The notes: generated by a model not told the origin, from the letters alone. A stretch of DNA of 64,000 bases from Sphingorhabdus rigui (GCF_014196595.1 NZ_JACIEA010000002.1:136291-200290), one strand, 5' to 3'; positions 36,580 through 46,222 are shown, counted from the first letter of the stretch. A program made the numbers and translations.

Positions 36580-37062
36580 ATGAGCGACCCGCGCATCATT
36601 AAAGTTGATCTGGACGAAGCAACGATACTTCGGCGCAATGCCGATATCGAACAGGAGCGGCGCGTTGCGATCTTCGATCTGATCGAAGACAACTTTTTCA
36701 AGCCGCTGCGCGATATGGGCGATGGCTATGCCGGGCCATATCATCTGAGCATCAGCGTCGCCGACGGCCGCCTCATCCTCGATATCCGCCGGCCCGATAA
36801 TGCGCCACATGAAATGCTCATCCTCAGCTTGGGCCGTTTCCGCCGGGTGGTGAAAGACTATTTCGCCATTTGCGACAGCTACTATCAGGCCATTCGCAAG
36901 GCGAGCGCTGCCGAAATCGAAACCATCGATATGGCGCGGCGCGGCGTGCACAATGAAGCAGCCGAGTTGTTGATGGAACGCCTTGAGGGCAAAGTTGAGG
37001 TTGATTTTGCCACGGCCCGCCGGCTGTTCACGCTCATTTGTGTGTTGCACATCAAAAGCTGA
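36580..37062 (+). CDS. UPF0262 family protein
   Basis: Protein of 160 aa, alphaproteobacterial UPF0262 family: MSDPRIIKVDLDEATILRRNADIEQER start (short: VDLDEATI), LEDNFFKPL-like EDNFFKPL, and RRGVHNEAAELLMERL with LFTLICVLHIKS at the C-terminus. Cytoplasmic, function unknown. Full family length. Confidence 0.9.
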   Translation: MSDPRIIKVDLDEATILRRNADIEQERRVAIFDLIEDNFFKPLRDMGDGYAGPYHLSISVADGRLILDIRRPDNAPHEMLILSLGRFRRVVKDYFAICDSYYQAIRKASAAEIETIDMARRGVHNEAAELLMERLEGKVEVDFATARRLFTLICVLHIKS

Positions 37063-37175
37063 GCGCCGCGCAGCGTAAAATCTTGTGCATTCGGACGGCC
37101 ATTGCGTAACGGCTATCGACTTCCCGCGGCGGTAACGCCTAGAGGGGCGAATCACATGCTTGAACAGAGGGTCGC

Positions 37176-37862
37176 ATGACTGGGGGTAAACGCCAATTCG
37201 TCCGGTGGGGCATTATCATGCTCGGCATCGCGCTCGCGGTCTATGCGGGCTGGCGTTATGTGACCGCTTGGGCACCGTCGCGCGCTGAATATCCGGTACA
37301 AGGCATTGTTGTCACCCAAAGCAATGGCCGTCCCAATTGGGCGGAGCTTGGCGCAACGGGCGTCGATTTCGCCTATATCACTGCGGTCGAAGGTGCGCGC
37401 ACGCGTGACGCAGAATTCCAAGCCAATTTGGCAGGTGCGCAAAACGCCGGCATCCGCTTTGGTGCGCTCCACCATTTTGACATTTGCCGGCTGGCATCTG
37501 ACCAAGCGACGATGTTCATTACCAGCGTTCCGCGCAACGAGAGCGCGCTGCCCCCTGCGGTCCAGCTCGATTTTTCCGATACGTGCAAAGGGCGTCCGAA
37601 CCGCGCGCTGATATTGTCCGAACTCGCGACATTTCTGAACCAGATAGAGGCGCATAGCGGCACACCCGCAATCCTGCTACTCACCCGGGAGTTTGAGAAG
37701 GAGTATCAAGTGAGCAAGTCCATTGATCGTACTGTTTGGCTGGAGGGCAATTGGTTGATTCCCGATTATTCCGCGCGGCCATGGGTTATGTGGACGGCCA
37801 ATTTGCATCGTCGCATTGACGGCGTTGACGGCCCTGTGCGCTGGGTTGTGGTGCGCAAATGA
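37176..37862 (+). CDS. GH25-type lysozyme-like protein, membrane-anchored
   Basis: Protein of 228 aa. A single N-terminal membrane segment (about 10-27, WGIIMLGIALAVYAGW) places the rest in the periplasm. The core GIVVTQSNGRPNWAELGATGVDFAYITAVEG is GH25-like: VDFAYI and the acidic E of VEG correspond to barrel strand ends, and HHFDIC follows. The first catalytic Asp of classical GH25 (D.S..Q) appears as TQSNG here, so activity is uncertain. Stop overlaps cdd as ATGA. RBS AGAGGG. Confidence 0.75.
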   Translation: MTGGKRQFVRWGIIMLGIALAVYAGWRYVTAWAPSRAEYPVQGIVVTQSNGRPNWAELGATGVDFAYITAVEGARTRDAEFQANLAGAQNAGIRFGALHHFDICRLASDQATMFITSVPRNESALPPAVQLDFSDTCKGRPNRALILSELATFLNQIEAHSGTPAILLLTREFEKEYQVSKSIDRTVWLEGNWLIPDYSARPWVMWTANLHRRIDGVDGPVRWVVVRK

Positions 37863-38290
37863 CCGACAGCACCCAAAAGCTTGTTCAGCTTGCCATTGAA
37901 GCAGCGCAAACCGCTTATGCGCCTTATTCAAACTTTCATGTCGGCACGGCCTTGCTGCTTGATACAGGCGAAATCATCACGGGCAGCAATTTTGAAAACG
38001 CCAGCTATGGCATGACATTGTGCGCCGAAACAGTTGCGATCGCCAAAGCCAATAGTGACGGCAAATTGCGCGCCATTCGCGAAATCGCGGTGGCAGGTGG
38101 CTTGGCAGGGCATGTGGGTAAAGCAGCCGACCCCATTACGCCGTGCGGCCGATGCCGCCAGATTATCAAGGAAGTGGCGGACCTGACGGACACCGACATT
38201 CCGGTGCATTGCGCACACGCAACGGGATATGAAACATTCCGGCTGTCGGAATTGCTGCCGCATGGCTTTGGCCCCGCAAATTTGAAATAA
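37859..38290 (+). CDS. cdd: Cytidine deaminase
   Basis: Protein of 143 aa, homotetrameric-type length. Zinc site: CAETVAIAKA (Cys and catalytic Glu) and TPCGRCRQ (two Cys); substrate motifs YSNFHVGTAL and GSNFENASYG. Deaminates cytidine and deoxycytidine to uridines. The third cysteine identifies the C-C-C type. Confidence 0.95.
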   Translation: MTDSTQKLVQLAIEAAQTAYAPYSNFHVGTALLLDTGEIITGSNFENASYGMTLCAETVAIAKANSDGKLRAIREIAVAGGLAGHVGKAADPITPCGRCRQIIKEVADLTDTDIPVHCAHATGYETFRLSELLPHGFGPANLK

Positions 38291-38384
38291 AGCCGACGGC
38301 GCGTCTTGCGCACGATAATTTCTACGCCGCCACTTGCGCTCACACCGTAAATTGGCAAAAGCGATCCCATAACAGGGAGTGATT

Positions 38385-38939
38385 ATGTCCATATTGTCCG
38401 ACATCTGGATCCGCGAGCAAGCCCATGCGACCGGCATGATTGAACCGTTTGTCGAAGCACAACGCCGCGATGGCTGCATCAGCTACGGCCTGTCCTCTTA
38501 TGGCTATGACGCCCGCGTGGCCGATGAATTCAAGATTTTCACCAATGTCGACAGCTCCATCGTCGACCCCAAGGAATTCGATCCCAAAAGCTTTGTCGAC
38601 CGCAAGACCGACGTGTGCATCATCCCCCCGAACAGTTTCGCGTTGGCGCGCACTGTCGAATATTTCCGCATACCCCGCGACGTGTTGGTCATCTGTCTCG
38701 GCAAATCGACCTATGCCCGCTGCGGCATCATTGTGAATGTGACCCCGCTTGAGCCAGGTTGGGAAGGTCATGTTACGCTGGAGTTCAGCAATACAACCCC
38801 GCTGCCCGCCAAGATTTACGCCAATGAAGGTGCGTGCCAGTTCCTGTTCCTAAAGGGCGAACAGCCCTGCGAGACCAGCTATGCCGAACGCGCCGGTAAA
38901 TATATGGGCCAACGCGGCGTCACTTTGCCCAAGCTGTAA
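38385..38939 (+). CDS. dcd: dCTP deaminase
   Basis: Protein of 184 aa from ATG at 38385 (RBS GGGAG); an in-frame GTG two codons earlier is less likely. Motifs [26 protein letters not shown] and [19 protein letters not shown] (with the catalytic Glu in the last) are those of Dcd. Produces dUTP from dCTP for thymidylate synthesis. Near cdd, forming a pyrimidine pair. Confidence 0.96.
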   Translation: MSILSDIWIREQAHATGMIEPFVEAQRRDGCISYGLSSYGYDARVADEFKIFTNVDSSIVDPKEFDPKSFVDRKTDVCIIPPNSFALARTVEYFRIPRDVLVICLGKSTYARCGIIVNVTPLEPGWEGHVTLEFSNTTPLPAKIYANEGACQFLFLKGEQPCETSYAERAGKYMGQRGVTLPKL

Positions 38940-39134
38940 TCTGTCTAAATCTTAGGTGGTGGTTCGTATGGGCCGGTCGCGCATCACCCTTGCGAACGGG
39001 TTTTCGGCATTCGCCTGCTAAACGTTTTTAGCAACCATCCCGCAGCTGGTGCCAACTAAAACCATCTCTCCCTTTTGACATTGCCGCCCGCGCAGCCCAT
39101 CACGTTGGGCAACAGAATCACGGGAGAGAGCAGA

Positions 39135-40295
39135 ATGTCAGACGCACGCGAGTTCGATATCATTGTCTATGGCGCCACCGGATATACCGGACGACTGGTT
39201 GCGGAATATCTGAAATCCAAAACGGGTCTCACATGGGCAATGGCTGGGCGCAGTGCGACTAAGCTGGCAGAAGTACGCGACCTCATTGGCGCAGCTGCTG
39301 ACACGCCGTTAATCGTCGCCGACGCGTCTGATCCCGCTTCGCTGGACGCTATGGTGAAGCGCACCAAAGTCGTTTTGACCACCGTTGGACCTTATCAGTT
39401 GTATGGCAATGAACTGGTCGAAGCCTGCGTTGCCAATGGCACCGACTATACCGATTTGTGCGGCGAGCCTGCATGGATGCGCCAAAAAATCGACCAGCAT
39501 GAAGAAGCTGCAAAAGCATCGGGTGCGCGCATTGTTTTTTCCGCAGGATTCGATTCCATCCCCTTCGATCTTGGCGTGTTGATGCTGCAAAAGCATTGCG
39601 TTGAAACCTTTGGCGCGCCTGCGCCACGCGTAAAGGGCCGCGTCCGTGCGATGAAGGGTACATTCTCCGGCGGCACAGCGGCCAGCCTGAAGGCAACGAT
39701 GGCTGCGGCTTCAAAAGATCCTGCAGTGATCGGATATCTCACCAATCCGTTCAGTCTTGCCGGCGGATTTGAAGGTCCGGCGCAACCAGCCGGCAACAAG
39801 CCCGAATATGACGAAAGCCTCGGCAGCTGGGCCACAAGCTTCGTCATGGCCCCCATAAACACCAAAAATGTCCACCGCACCAACGCCTTGCTTGGTCAGG
39901 CCTTTGGCGCGGATTTTGTCTATGACGAAATGATGCTGACCGGTCCCGGCGAACAGGGCGAGGCGATGGCCAAGCATGTCGCGTCGACGCCGATGATGGG
40001 CGGCGACAATGATCCCAAGCCCGGCGAAGGCCCCAGCAAAGAAGAACGCGACACCGGCTTTTACGATGTGCTGTTCATCGCGGAATATCCCGATGGCCGC
40101 ACCGCAAAGCTGAGCGTGAAGGGCGACCGTGACCCGGGCTATGGTTCAACCAGCAAGATGATCAGCGAAACCGCGATTGCCTTGAGCGAAAATCAGGGTG
40201 CAGGCGGCGTCACCACGCCGGGCGCGGCGCTGGGTGAAACGCTGGTTGACCGGTTGCAGAAATATGCCGGATTAAGCTTTGCCGTTGAGGGCTGA
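39135..40295 (+). CDS. Saccharopine-dehydrogenase-like NAD(P)-binding oxidoreductase
   Basis: Protein of 386 aa from ATG at 39135 after GGGAGAG. N-terminal Rossmann motif IIVYGATGYTGRLVAEYL, then AGRSATKL and TVGPYQLYG, typical of the saccharopine-dehydrogenase-like/trans-acting enoyl reductase family. True lysine metabolism is unlikely; homologues reduce lipids or are uncharacterised. A 20-codon upstream extension is possible in frame but lacks a ribosome site. Confidence 0.85.
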   Translation: MSDAREFDIIVYGATGYTGRLVAEYLKSKTGLTWAMAGRSATKLAEVRDLIGAAADTPLIVADASDPASLDAMVKRTKVVLTTVGPYQLYGNELVEACVANGTDYTDLCGEPAWMRQKIDQHEEAAKASGARIVFSAGFDSIPFDLGVLMLQKHCVETFGAPAPRVKGRVRAMKGTFSGGTAASLKATMAAASKDPAVIGYLTNPFSLAGGFEGPAQPAGNKPEYDESLGSWATSFVMAPINTKNVHRTNALLGQAFGADFVYDEMMLTGPGEQGEAMAKHVASTPMMGGDNDPKPGEGPSKEERDTGFYDVLFIAEYPDGRTAKLSVKGDRDPGYGSTSKMISETAIALSENQGAGGVTTPGAALGETLVDRLQKYAGLSFAVEG

Positions 40296-40325
40296 CCCCT
40301 TCCAAAACGGTCAGCACGGCTATAT

Positions 40326-41102
40326 ATGGCGCACGCCATGTTAAGTCGCCTTTTCAAGAAAACTGCCGCGCCGCGGCCCATCGATACTGCCCGCGTGCCG
40401 GACGGTATGCGCATCTATGCCATTGGAGATATCCATGGCCGTGATGACCTGCTGAACGCTTTGTTGACGAAGATCGAGGCGGATGACCGTGCGCGCGGGG
40501 CGGCCGATACGCAGATTATCTTCTTGGGCGATCTTGTGGACCGGGGACCCGGCAGTGCTGCGGTGGTCGAAACCGCATTGGCGCTCAAAAATTCGGGCCG
40601 CAACGTCCGCTTCCTTATGGGCAACCACGAAGAAGTGTTCGTCAGCGCTTGCCGAAAAAGCGACCCCAAAGTTACCCGCTTTTTCCTGCGCATTGGCGGC
40701 GAGGCAACTGTGCTGTCTTATCCCATCACCCGCGCTGAATATATGACGCTGGATATGGAGCAGTTGACCGAGCGGTTGGACACGCTCGTGCCGCGCGAAC
40801 ATGTGGAATTCATCGAAAGCTTTGAAGACCAAATCATCGTTGGCGACTATGTTTTCGTGCATGCCGGTATTCGCCCGGGCGTCCCGCTCAGCGACCAGAA
40901 ACCCAGCGACATGCGCTGGATTCGCGAAGAATTTATCGACCAACGCGGCGATTTGGAAAAGGTCGTGGTGTACGGACATACGATTTACGAAGAGGTCGAG
41001 GAACGCGGCTCACGCATTGGTATCGACACCGGCGCGTATGACTCCGGCAAGCTGACGGCATTGGCACTTGAAGGCGGCGAACGCTGGTTTCTCCAAACAT
41101 GA
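40326..41102 (+). CDS. Metallophosphoesterase (serine/threonine protein phosphatase-like)
   Basis: Protein of 258 aa. Complete calcineurin-like metal motifs: GDIHG, GDLVDRG, GNHE, then VHAG and GHT. Similar to small PPP-family/ApaH-like phosphatases; the substrate may be protein phosphoserine or a dinucleotide. ATG at 40326; a second in-frame ATG at 40338 is possible. Stop overlaps the start region of the M28 peptidase gene. Confidence 0.88.
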   Translation: MAHAMLSRLFKKTAAPRPIDTARVPDGMRIYAIGDIHGRDDLLNALLTKIEADDRARGAADTQIIFLGDLVDRGPGSAAVVETALALKNSGRNVRFLMGNHEEVFVSACRKSDPKVTRFFLRIGGEATVLSYPITRAEYMTLDMEQLTERLDTLVPREHVEFIESFEDQIIVGDYVFVHAGIRPGVPLSDQKPSDMRWIREEFIDQRGDLEKVVVYGHTIYEEVEERGSRIGIDTGAYDSGKLTALALEGGERWFLQT

Positions 41103-41116
41103 CGGGAATATCATCC

Positions 41117-42430
41117 ATGAAAAAAATACCTTTATTGGCCAGTTTGCTTGCGCTCAGCATCGCTGCGCCAGCCGCTGCGCATGATGGTCCAAGCCCGGAA
41201 CGCCTGAAGGCGGATGTTGAAAAACTGGTGAGCTTCGGCACACGGCACACATTGTCATCAGCTACCGATCCAAAGCGCGGCATTGGCGCGGCACGGCGCT
41301 GGGCACAAAGCGAGTTTGAGAAGATCTCCAAAGCTTGCAAAGGCTGCCTGACGACCGAGTTGCTTGAACGGAATATGTCCGGCCCACGCGTTCCCAATGG
41401 CGTGAACATTGTTGATGTCCTTGCGATCAAGCCCGGTAAAATGGGCTGGGACCATGTCATCATCATCGCTGGCCATATCGATAGCCGCGTGTCCGATGTG
41501 ATGGACTTCACCAAAGACGCACCCGGCGCCAACGACGACGGATCGGGCAGCGCGCTCGTTATCGAAGCCGCACGATTGATGTCGAAAGAACCCCAAGGCG
41601 ATGCGACCATCGTGTTTGCGCTTCTCTCGGGCGAAGAGCAGGGTCTGATGGGTGGGCGTTTGCTTGCGGAAACGGCCAAAGAACGCGGCTGGAAAGTCAG
41701 CGCGATGCTCAACAATGATATCGTCGGCGGCACGCTTGGCACCGACGGTCGTATTGTCAAAAATGTCGTGCGGGTGTTCAGCGAAGGCATCCGTGCATCG
41801 GAAGATTTATCCGGCCAGATGGCACGCCGCAATAGCGGCGGCGAAGATGACGGCCCAAGCCGTTCGTTGATGCGCTATGCCGACAATATCGGTGCAAAGG
41901 TATATCCCGATGTGACACTGGACGTATTCGGCGTCCGTCGCCCCGACCGCTTTGCGCGCGGCGGCGATCACCTGCCCTCGCTGGATCTGGGTTTCCCCGC
42001 AATCCGCTTCACCGTTGGGGTCGAAAATTATCACCACCAGCATCAGGATTTGCGTACCGAAAACGGCATCGAATATGGTGACACCGTCGATAAGATGGAC
42101 TTCGACTATCTGGCCAAGGTCACGATGCTGAACGTCTTTACCGCAAAGGCGCTTTCGGTCGCGCCCCCTGCGCCCGCTTCGGCGACTTTGGGCGGTGCAG
42201 TAACATCCGACACGACGGTCAAATGGGACGCAGCGCCGGGTGCACAGCTTTATCGCATTTACCAACGCCGTGCAGACGCGCAGGATTGGGTTTTCGTCCG
42301 CGACGTACAAGGCACCGAAACTGTGCTTGAAGGGTTGATCGTGGACGATCATTTCGTCGGCGTCAGTTCGGTCAGCGGGTCCGGTGGCGAAAGCATCATC
42401 ACCTTTGCCGGATTGCCACCCCGCCGGTAA
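41117..42430 (+). CDS. Secreted M28 family zinc peptidase
   Basis: About 437 aa from ATG at 41117 (an in-frame ATG at 41099 adds six residues). A signal peptide ends at about AAPAAAHDG. Two-zinc aminopeptidase residues: AGHIDSR (His, Asp), APGANDDGSGS (bridging Asp), LSGEEQGLMG (Glu-Glu), NNDIVGG (Asp) and a late His in the ENYHHQHQD area. A C-terminal fibronectin-like region (about 355-437) follows. Likely a periplasmic or secreted aminopeptidase. Confidence 0.9.
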   Translation: MKKIPLLASLLALSIAAPAAAHDGPSPERLKADVEKLVSFGTRHTLSSATDPKRGIGAARRWAQSEFEKISKACKGCLTTELLERNMSGPRVPNGVNIVDVLAIKPGKMGWDHVIIIAGHIDSRVSDVMDFTKDAPGANDDGSGSALVIEAARLMSKEPQGDATIVFALLSGEEQGLMGGRLLAETAKERGWKVSAMLNNDIVGGTLGTDGRIVKNVVRVFSEGIRASEDLSGQMARRNSGGEDDGPSRSLMRYADNIGAKVYPDVTLDVFGVRRPDRFARGGDHLPSLDLGFPAIRFTVGVENYHHQHQDLRTENGIEYGDTVDKMDFDYLAKVTMLNVFTAKALSVAPPAPASATLGGAVTSDTTVKWDAAPGAQLYRIYQRRADAQDWVFVRDVQGTETVLEGLIVDDHFVGVSSVSGSGGESIITFAGLPPRR

Positions 42431-42445
42431 GCCTATCTGCAAAAC

Positions 42446-42479
42446 AAAAGGGCGCGACCTTTATGATCGCGCCCTTTTT
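42446..42479 (+). terminator. Intrinsic terminator after M28 peptidase
   Basis: Perfect 12-bp stem AAAAGGGCGCGA (42446-42457) / TCGCGCCCTTTT (42467-42478) with 9-base loop and T-run. The symmetrical A and T runs let it serve the convergent ctrA gene as well, whose stop is at 42507. Confidence 0.85.
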
Positions 42480-42506
42480 ATTGTCTGGGTGTCATATGAG
42501 CGAGAT

Positions 42507-43208
42507 TCAGGCGACGAGCTGCTCTTCCATTTCGTCGAGATCGCGCAGCACATAGCCACGGCCCCAAACCGTTTCGATGTAATTTTCGCCGCCACATGCG
42601 AGCGCAAGTTTCTTACGCAGCTTGCAGATGAAAACGTCGATAATCTTGAGTTCGGGTTCGTCCATACCGCCATAAAGGTGGTTCAGGAACATTTCCTTAG
42701 TCAGCGTGGTACCCTTGCGCAGCGAAAGCAGCTCAAGCATCGCATATTCTTTACCGGTCAGGTGCACGCGGCTGCCGTCGACTTCAACCGTCTTGCCATC
42801 AAGGTTAACCGCAAGCTTGCCCGTGCGGATAACCGACTGCGAATGGCCCTTTGAACGGCGCACGACGGCGTGAATACGGGCGACAAGTTCGTCGCGATGG
42901 AATGGCTTGGTCACATAATCATCGGCACCAAAGCCGAACGAGCGAACTTTTGAATCCATTTCGCTGATGCCGGAAAGGATTAGTACAGGTGTCTGCACCT
43001 TGGCCACGCGCAGCTTCTTCAGAACGTCATATCCATGCATATCGGGCAGGTTAAGGTCGAGCAATATGATGTCATAATCATACAACTTACCCAGATCGAG
43101 GCCCTCTTCGCCCAAATCGGTAGTGTAGACATTGAACCCTTCGGTCGCGAGCATCATCTCAATGGCCTTGGCCGTGGTCGGTTCATCTTCAATCAAAAGC
43201 ACACGCAT
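42507..43208 (-). CDS. ctrA: Cell-cycle master response regulator CtrA
   Basis: Protein of 233 aa from ATG at 43208. Receiver domain [20 protein letters not shown] with phospho-acceptor D51 in [13 protein letters not shown] and K101 in VTKPF; OmpR-type winged helix at about 125-225 with [17 protein letters not shown] and [16 protein letters not shown]. Length and sequence fit alphaproteobacterial CtrA, which controls replication initiation, division and motility and binds TTAA-N7-TTAA. Such a site lies upstream, fitting autoregulation. The longer in-frame start at 43253 is less likely. Confidence 0.95.
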   Translation of the reverse strand: MRVLLIEDEPTTAKAIEMMLATEGFNVYTTDLGEEGLDLGKLYDYDIILLDLNLPDMHGYDVLKKLRVAKVQTPVLILSGISEMDSKVRSFGFGADDYVTKPFHRDELVARIHAVVRRSKGHSQSVIRTGKLAVNLDGKTVEVDGSRVHLTGKEYAMLELLSLRKGTTLTKEMFLNHLYGGMDEPELKIIDVFICKLRKKLALACGGENYIETVWGRGYVLRDLDEMEEQLVA

Positions 43209-43575
43209 TGGGCAAACCCCTCTTTGAAACCCTTGCATCCCCCGAAGCAGCACTGGCGAACCGGGTGATGCGACGGACTTTATTAACCATAAGAGGAATG
43301 AACGGGAAAGGTTAATTTGGCGTTAATGCTGGGGTTTCAGGCAATTGTGGAAAGTTTAGTTCACAAATAATGACGTTTTCTGCGGGTTTGGGAATGATGA
43401 GACCATGCAAAAATAATTTGTAAAATTTCGTCAAAATTGCCCTTCGGATGACCAAAAGCGCAAAATCATGCATGAAAGGACGTTAATTTTGACGTGATAC
43501 GGCTTCGTATTTTAAGCATTGCCCTTTAGTAGTGCCGGCATAAGTTACGCGGAAGAGCATTGGGGGGCGCAGTTC
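43209..43575. other. ctrA upstream regulatory region
   Basis: About 370 bases between divergent ctrA and the M20 peptidase gene without a supported ORF. It contains the CtrA box (43312-43326), a TTAACCAT half-site (43283-43290), and a 10-bp inverted repeat CGTCAAAATT (43429-43438) / AATTTTGACG (43485-43494). AT-rich throughout, as expected for a multi-promoter control region. Confidence 0.55.
43312..43326. promoter_or_regulatory. CtrA binding box
   Basis: Exact TTAA-N7-TTAA (TTAA TTTGGCG TTAA), the CtrA full site, 104 bases upstream of the ctrA start codon. A further TTAACCAT half-site lies nearer the gene at 43283-43290. Indicates autoregulation. Confidence 0.75.
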
Positions 43576-44979
43576 ATGAAGACGTTTACATCGATTTTTT
43601 TGGCATCCGGACTATTGGCGCAGGGCGTCGCCGCGATGCCAAATCCACGTCCTGACCAATTGGCGTTTCGCGAATTGTACAAGGAACTGGTTGAGACAAA
43701 TACGACGCTATCGTCGGGCAGCTGTACATTGGCGGCGGAGCGTATGGCGGCGCGTATGAAATCTGCGGGTTTTGCCGACAGCCAGCTGACTGTGTTTGCA
43801 ACCCCCCAAAACCCAAAAGAAGGTGGCTTGGTTGCCGTCTATCCCGGCACGTCCAAAACGGCGAAGCCCATATTGCTTATCGCGCATATTGATGTCGTTG
43901 AAGCCAAGCGCGCCGATTGGGAGCGTGACCCATTTGTGATGGTTGAAGAAAACGGCTATTTTTATGGTCGCGGAACGGCGGATAACAAAGCGCAGGCGGC
44001 GGTCTGGGTCGACACACTGATCCGGTTCAAGCAGCAGGGCTATAAGCCCAAACGCACGGTCAAAGTCGCGCTTACCTGTGGTGAGGAGACCAACGGTGCA
44101 TTTAACGGCGCGCAATGGCTGGCGGAAAACCGGCGCGATCTCATCGATGCCGAATTCGCATTAAATGAAGGTGGCGGCGGTGACAGTGACGGCAAAGGAA
44201 AGGTCATTGGCCAATCGGTTCAGGTCGGCGAAAAGACTTTTGCGAACTTCCGCCTCGAAACGCGCAACCCCGGCGGACATAGTTCAGCGCCCGTGCGCGA
44301 TAATGCCATTTACCAGCTTTCGCGGGCGCTGACCAAAATCGACGAATATCAGTTCCCGACCGAAATGACCGACGTGACGCGACGCTATTTTGCTTTGGCT
44401 GGCAAGGGCCGCGGCGATGCAACAGGTGATGCCATGGTCCGGCTGGCGACCAATCTGAATGACAAAGAAGCCGAAGCTATCGTCAATAAAGAGCGGTTTC
44501 TAAACAGCAATCTGCGCACAACCTGCGTTGCGACCTTGCTCGATGGCGGGCACGCGCCCAACGCCCTGCCCCAGCGCGCAGGTGCCAACATCAATTGCCG
44601 CATCTTCCCCGGCCACAGTATTGAATCGATACGGCACGAACTTTCGCGGGTCATCGGCGACACGGGCGTTACGGTTTCAACCCTGCCGCCTGCGCGGCCA
44701 TCGCCACCCGCACCCACGCTCGATCCGAAGATAATTGGCCCGATGGAAAAGCTATCGGCAAAATATTGGCCCGGAATACCGGTCATCCCGTCCATGGCTA
44801 ATGGCTATACCGACGCGACATTTCTGGGTGCCGTTGGAATCCCGACGTACGGCATTCCCGGCATGTGGGGCGATTCTGACGGCAATGGCGCCCATGGCCT
44901 GAACGAACGCATGGAAGTTGCGTCAGTCTATGTCGGGCGCGATTATATGTACGATCTTGTGAAGGCCTATGCGGATTAA
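43576..44979 (+). CDS. Secreted M20 family metallopeptidase
   Basis: Protein of 467 aa from ATG at 43576, after GGGGGG. Signal peptide ends near GVAAMPNPR. M20 zinc ligands: IAHIDVVEA (His, Asp), GRGTADNKAQ (bridging Asp), TCGEETNGAF (catalytic Glu and ligand Glu), NEGGGG, and a C-terminal GAHGLNERM His. A dimerisation domain lies at about 215-345. Probably a periplasmic carboxypeptidase or dipeptidase. No relation to ctrA is implied. Confidence 0.9.
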   Translation: MKTFTSIFLASGLLAQGVAAMPNPRPDQLAFRELYKELVETNTTLSSGSCTLAAERMAARMKSAGFADSQLTVFATPQNPKEGGLVAVYPGTSKTAKPILLIAHIDVVEAKRADWERDPFVMVEENGYFYGRGTADNKAQAAVWVDTLIRFKQQGYKPKRTVKVALTCGEETNGAFNGAQWLAENRRDLIDAEFALNEGGGGDSDGKGKVIGQSVQVGEKTFANFRLETRNPGGHSSAPVRDNAIYQLSRALTKIDEYQFPTEMTDVTRRYFALAGKGRGDATGDAMVRLATNLNDKEAEAIVNKERFLNSNLRTTCVATLLDGGHAPNALPQRAGANINCRIFPGHSIESIRHELSRVIGDTGVTVSTLPPARPSPPAPTLDPKIIGPMEKLSAKYWPGIPVIPSMANGYTDATFLGAVGIPTYGIPGMWGDSDGNGAHGLNERMEVASVYVGRDYMYDLVKAYAD

Positions 44980-45060
44980 GGAATCCTTGAACCCGCACGC
45001 ATCGACATTATCTCTCACATATTCCGGCGGTTCATTTCCCCGCCGATGCGGGTATTTTGC

Positions 45061-45786
45061 ATGACTGACACAAGCGTATCCAACGGCCTCCATATCGAGG
45101 CGCGTCCTTTTGCGTCGCTGGGCAAGCGCGACCATGGCTGGCTGAAGCCCAATTTTCATTTCAGCTTTTCGGATTATTACGACCCCGCACGGATGAGCTG
45201 GGGTGCCATTCGCGTGTGGAACGATGACGAGATCGCCGCGCAATCCGGCTTTGCCCCGCATGCGCATGACAATATGGAAATCATCACCTACGTCCGCGAA
45301 GGCGCGATCACGCACAAGGACAGCATGGGCAATGTTGGCCGGACCGAGGCTGGCGACGTGCAAGTCATGTCCGCCGGAACGGGCGTCACGCACAGCGAAT
45401 ATAATCTGGAGGACAGTCTGTGCCGTCTGTTCCAGATTTGGGTCCTGCCCCGCGACCGCAATGTCCCGCCCGCGTGGGACCAGAGGCAATTTCCCAAAGG
45501 GGATCGTTCGGGCGCATTCAATGTGCTGGCCAGCGGCTATGGCGAAGACGGCGCGCTGGTCATTAACGCCGACGCCCGCGTGCTTGGCGCGACCGTCAGT
45601 GCGGGGGCAACGGCGGAATATGCATTGACCGAAGGCAACCACGCCTATCTGGTTCCGGCAACGGGCCGCATCCGCATTGCCGGCGTCGAATATGGTGCAC
45701 GCGACGGTATCGCGATCAAAGGCGCTGGTGTGCTTCATATCGAAGCCATCGAAGATGCCGAACTGGTGATGGTCGACAGCGCATAG
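45061..45786 (+). CDS. Pirin family protein
   Basis: Protein of 241 aa from ATG at 45061. Double cupin with pirin motifs: FAPHAHDNMEIITYVREGAI (shown to 20; metal His pair and Glu), HKDSMGN and MSAGTGVTHSEYN. Bacterial pirins bind iron and some are quercetin 2,3-dioxygenases; the role here is unknown. A short in-frame extension to 45046 is possible. Confidence 0.92.
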   Translation: MTDTSVSNGLHIEARPFASLGKRDHGWLKPNFHFSFSDYYDPARMSWGAIRVWNDDEIAAQSGFAPHAHDNMEIITYVREGAITHKDSMGNVGRTEAGDVQVMSAGTGVTHSEYNLEDSLCRLFQIWVLPRDRNVPPAWDQRQFPKGDRSGAFNVLASGYGEDGALVINADARVLGATVSAGATAEYALTEGNHAYLVPATGRIRIAGVEYGARDGIAIKGAGVLHIEAIEDAELVMVDSA

Positions 45787-45808
45787 CCTCACGCGCTATG
45801 GGCGGGTC

Positions 45809-46210
45809 ATGGCCTTTGACCTTCCCGAAGACTTGCTTGAAGAAACCTTCCTGGCCTCCACCGGGCCGGGCGGGCAGAATGTCAACAAAGTCGCAACCGC
45901 GTGCCAGTTGCGGGTCGATGTCTTTGGGCTGGGTTTGCAGCCTTATGCATTCCGGCAGTTGAAGATACTGGCGGGCAGCAAGATGACGATGAACGGTGAG
46001 TTGATTGTCACCGCCCGCAGCCACAGAACCCGCGAAGCCAACCGCGCCGATGCCCGCGCCCGCGTCATCGAACTCATCGACCGCGCGCACATAAGGCAGG
46101 CACGCCGCGTCGCCACCAAACCCAGCAAGGCCGCCAAGGCACGCCGCGTGGATGCCAAAAAGGGCCGGTCAACGGTCAAGAAAAACCGTGGCAAGGTCAG
46201 CTTCGACTGA
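45809..46210 (+). CDS. arfB: Peptidyl-tRNA hydrolase ArfB (ribosome rescue)
   Basis: Protein of 133 aa. Release-factor-like domain with STGPGGQNVNKVAT (GGQ at 21-23) that hydrolyses peptidyl-tRNA on stalled ribosomes, and a basic tail (RRVDAKKGRSTVKKNRGKV) that enters the empty mRNA channel. Length fits ArfB/YaeJ rather than full release factors. Confidence 0.94.
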   Translation: MAFDLPEDLLEETFLASTGPGGQNVNKVATACQLRVDVFGLGLQPYAFRQLKILAGSKMTMNGELIVTARSHRTREANRADARARVIELIDRAHIRQARRVATKPSKAAKARRVDAKKGRSTVKKNRGKVSFD

Positions 46211-46222
46211 TAGGATGCATAT

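Noticed and set aside
35423-36583. 386-residue open frame on the plus strand
   Set aside because: It lies antisense to dnaB, which has intact helicase motifs on the minus strand; GC-rich codon use commonly leaves long antisense frames.
45037-45056. CCCGC-CGAT-GCGGG hairpin followed by TATTTT before pirin
   Set aside because: Stem is only 5 bp and sits directly on the pirin ribosome-site region; not a convincing terminator.
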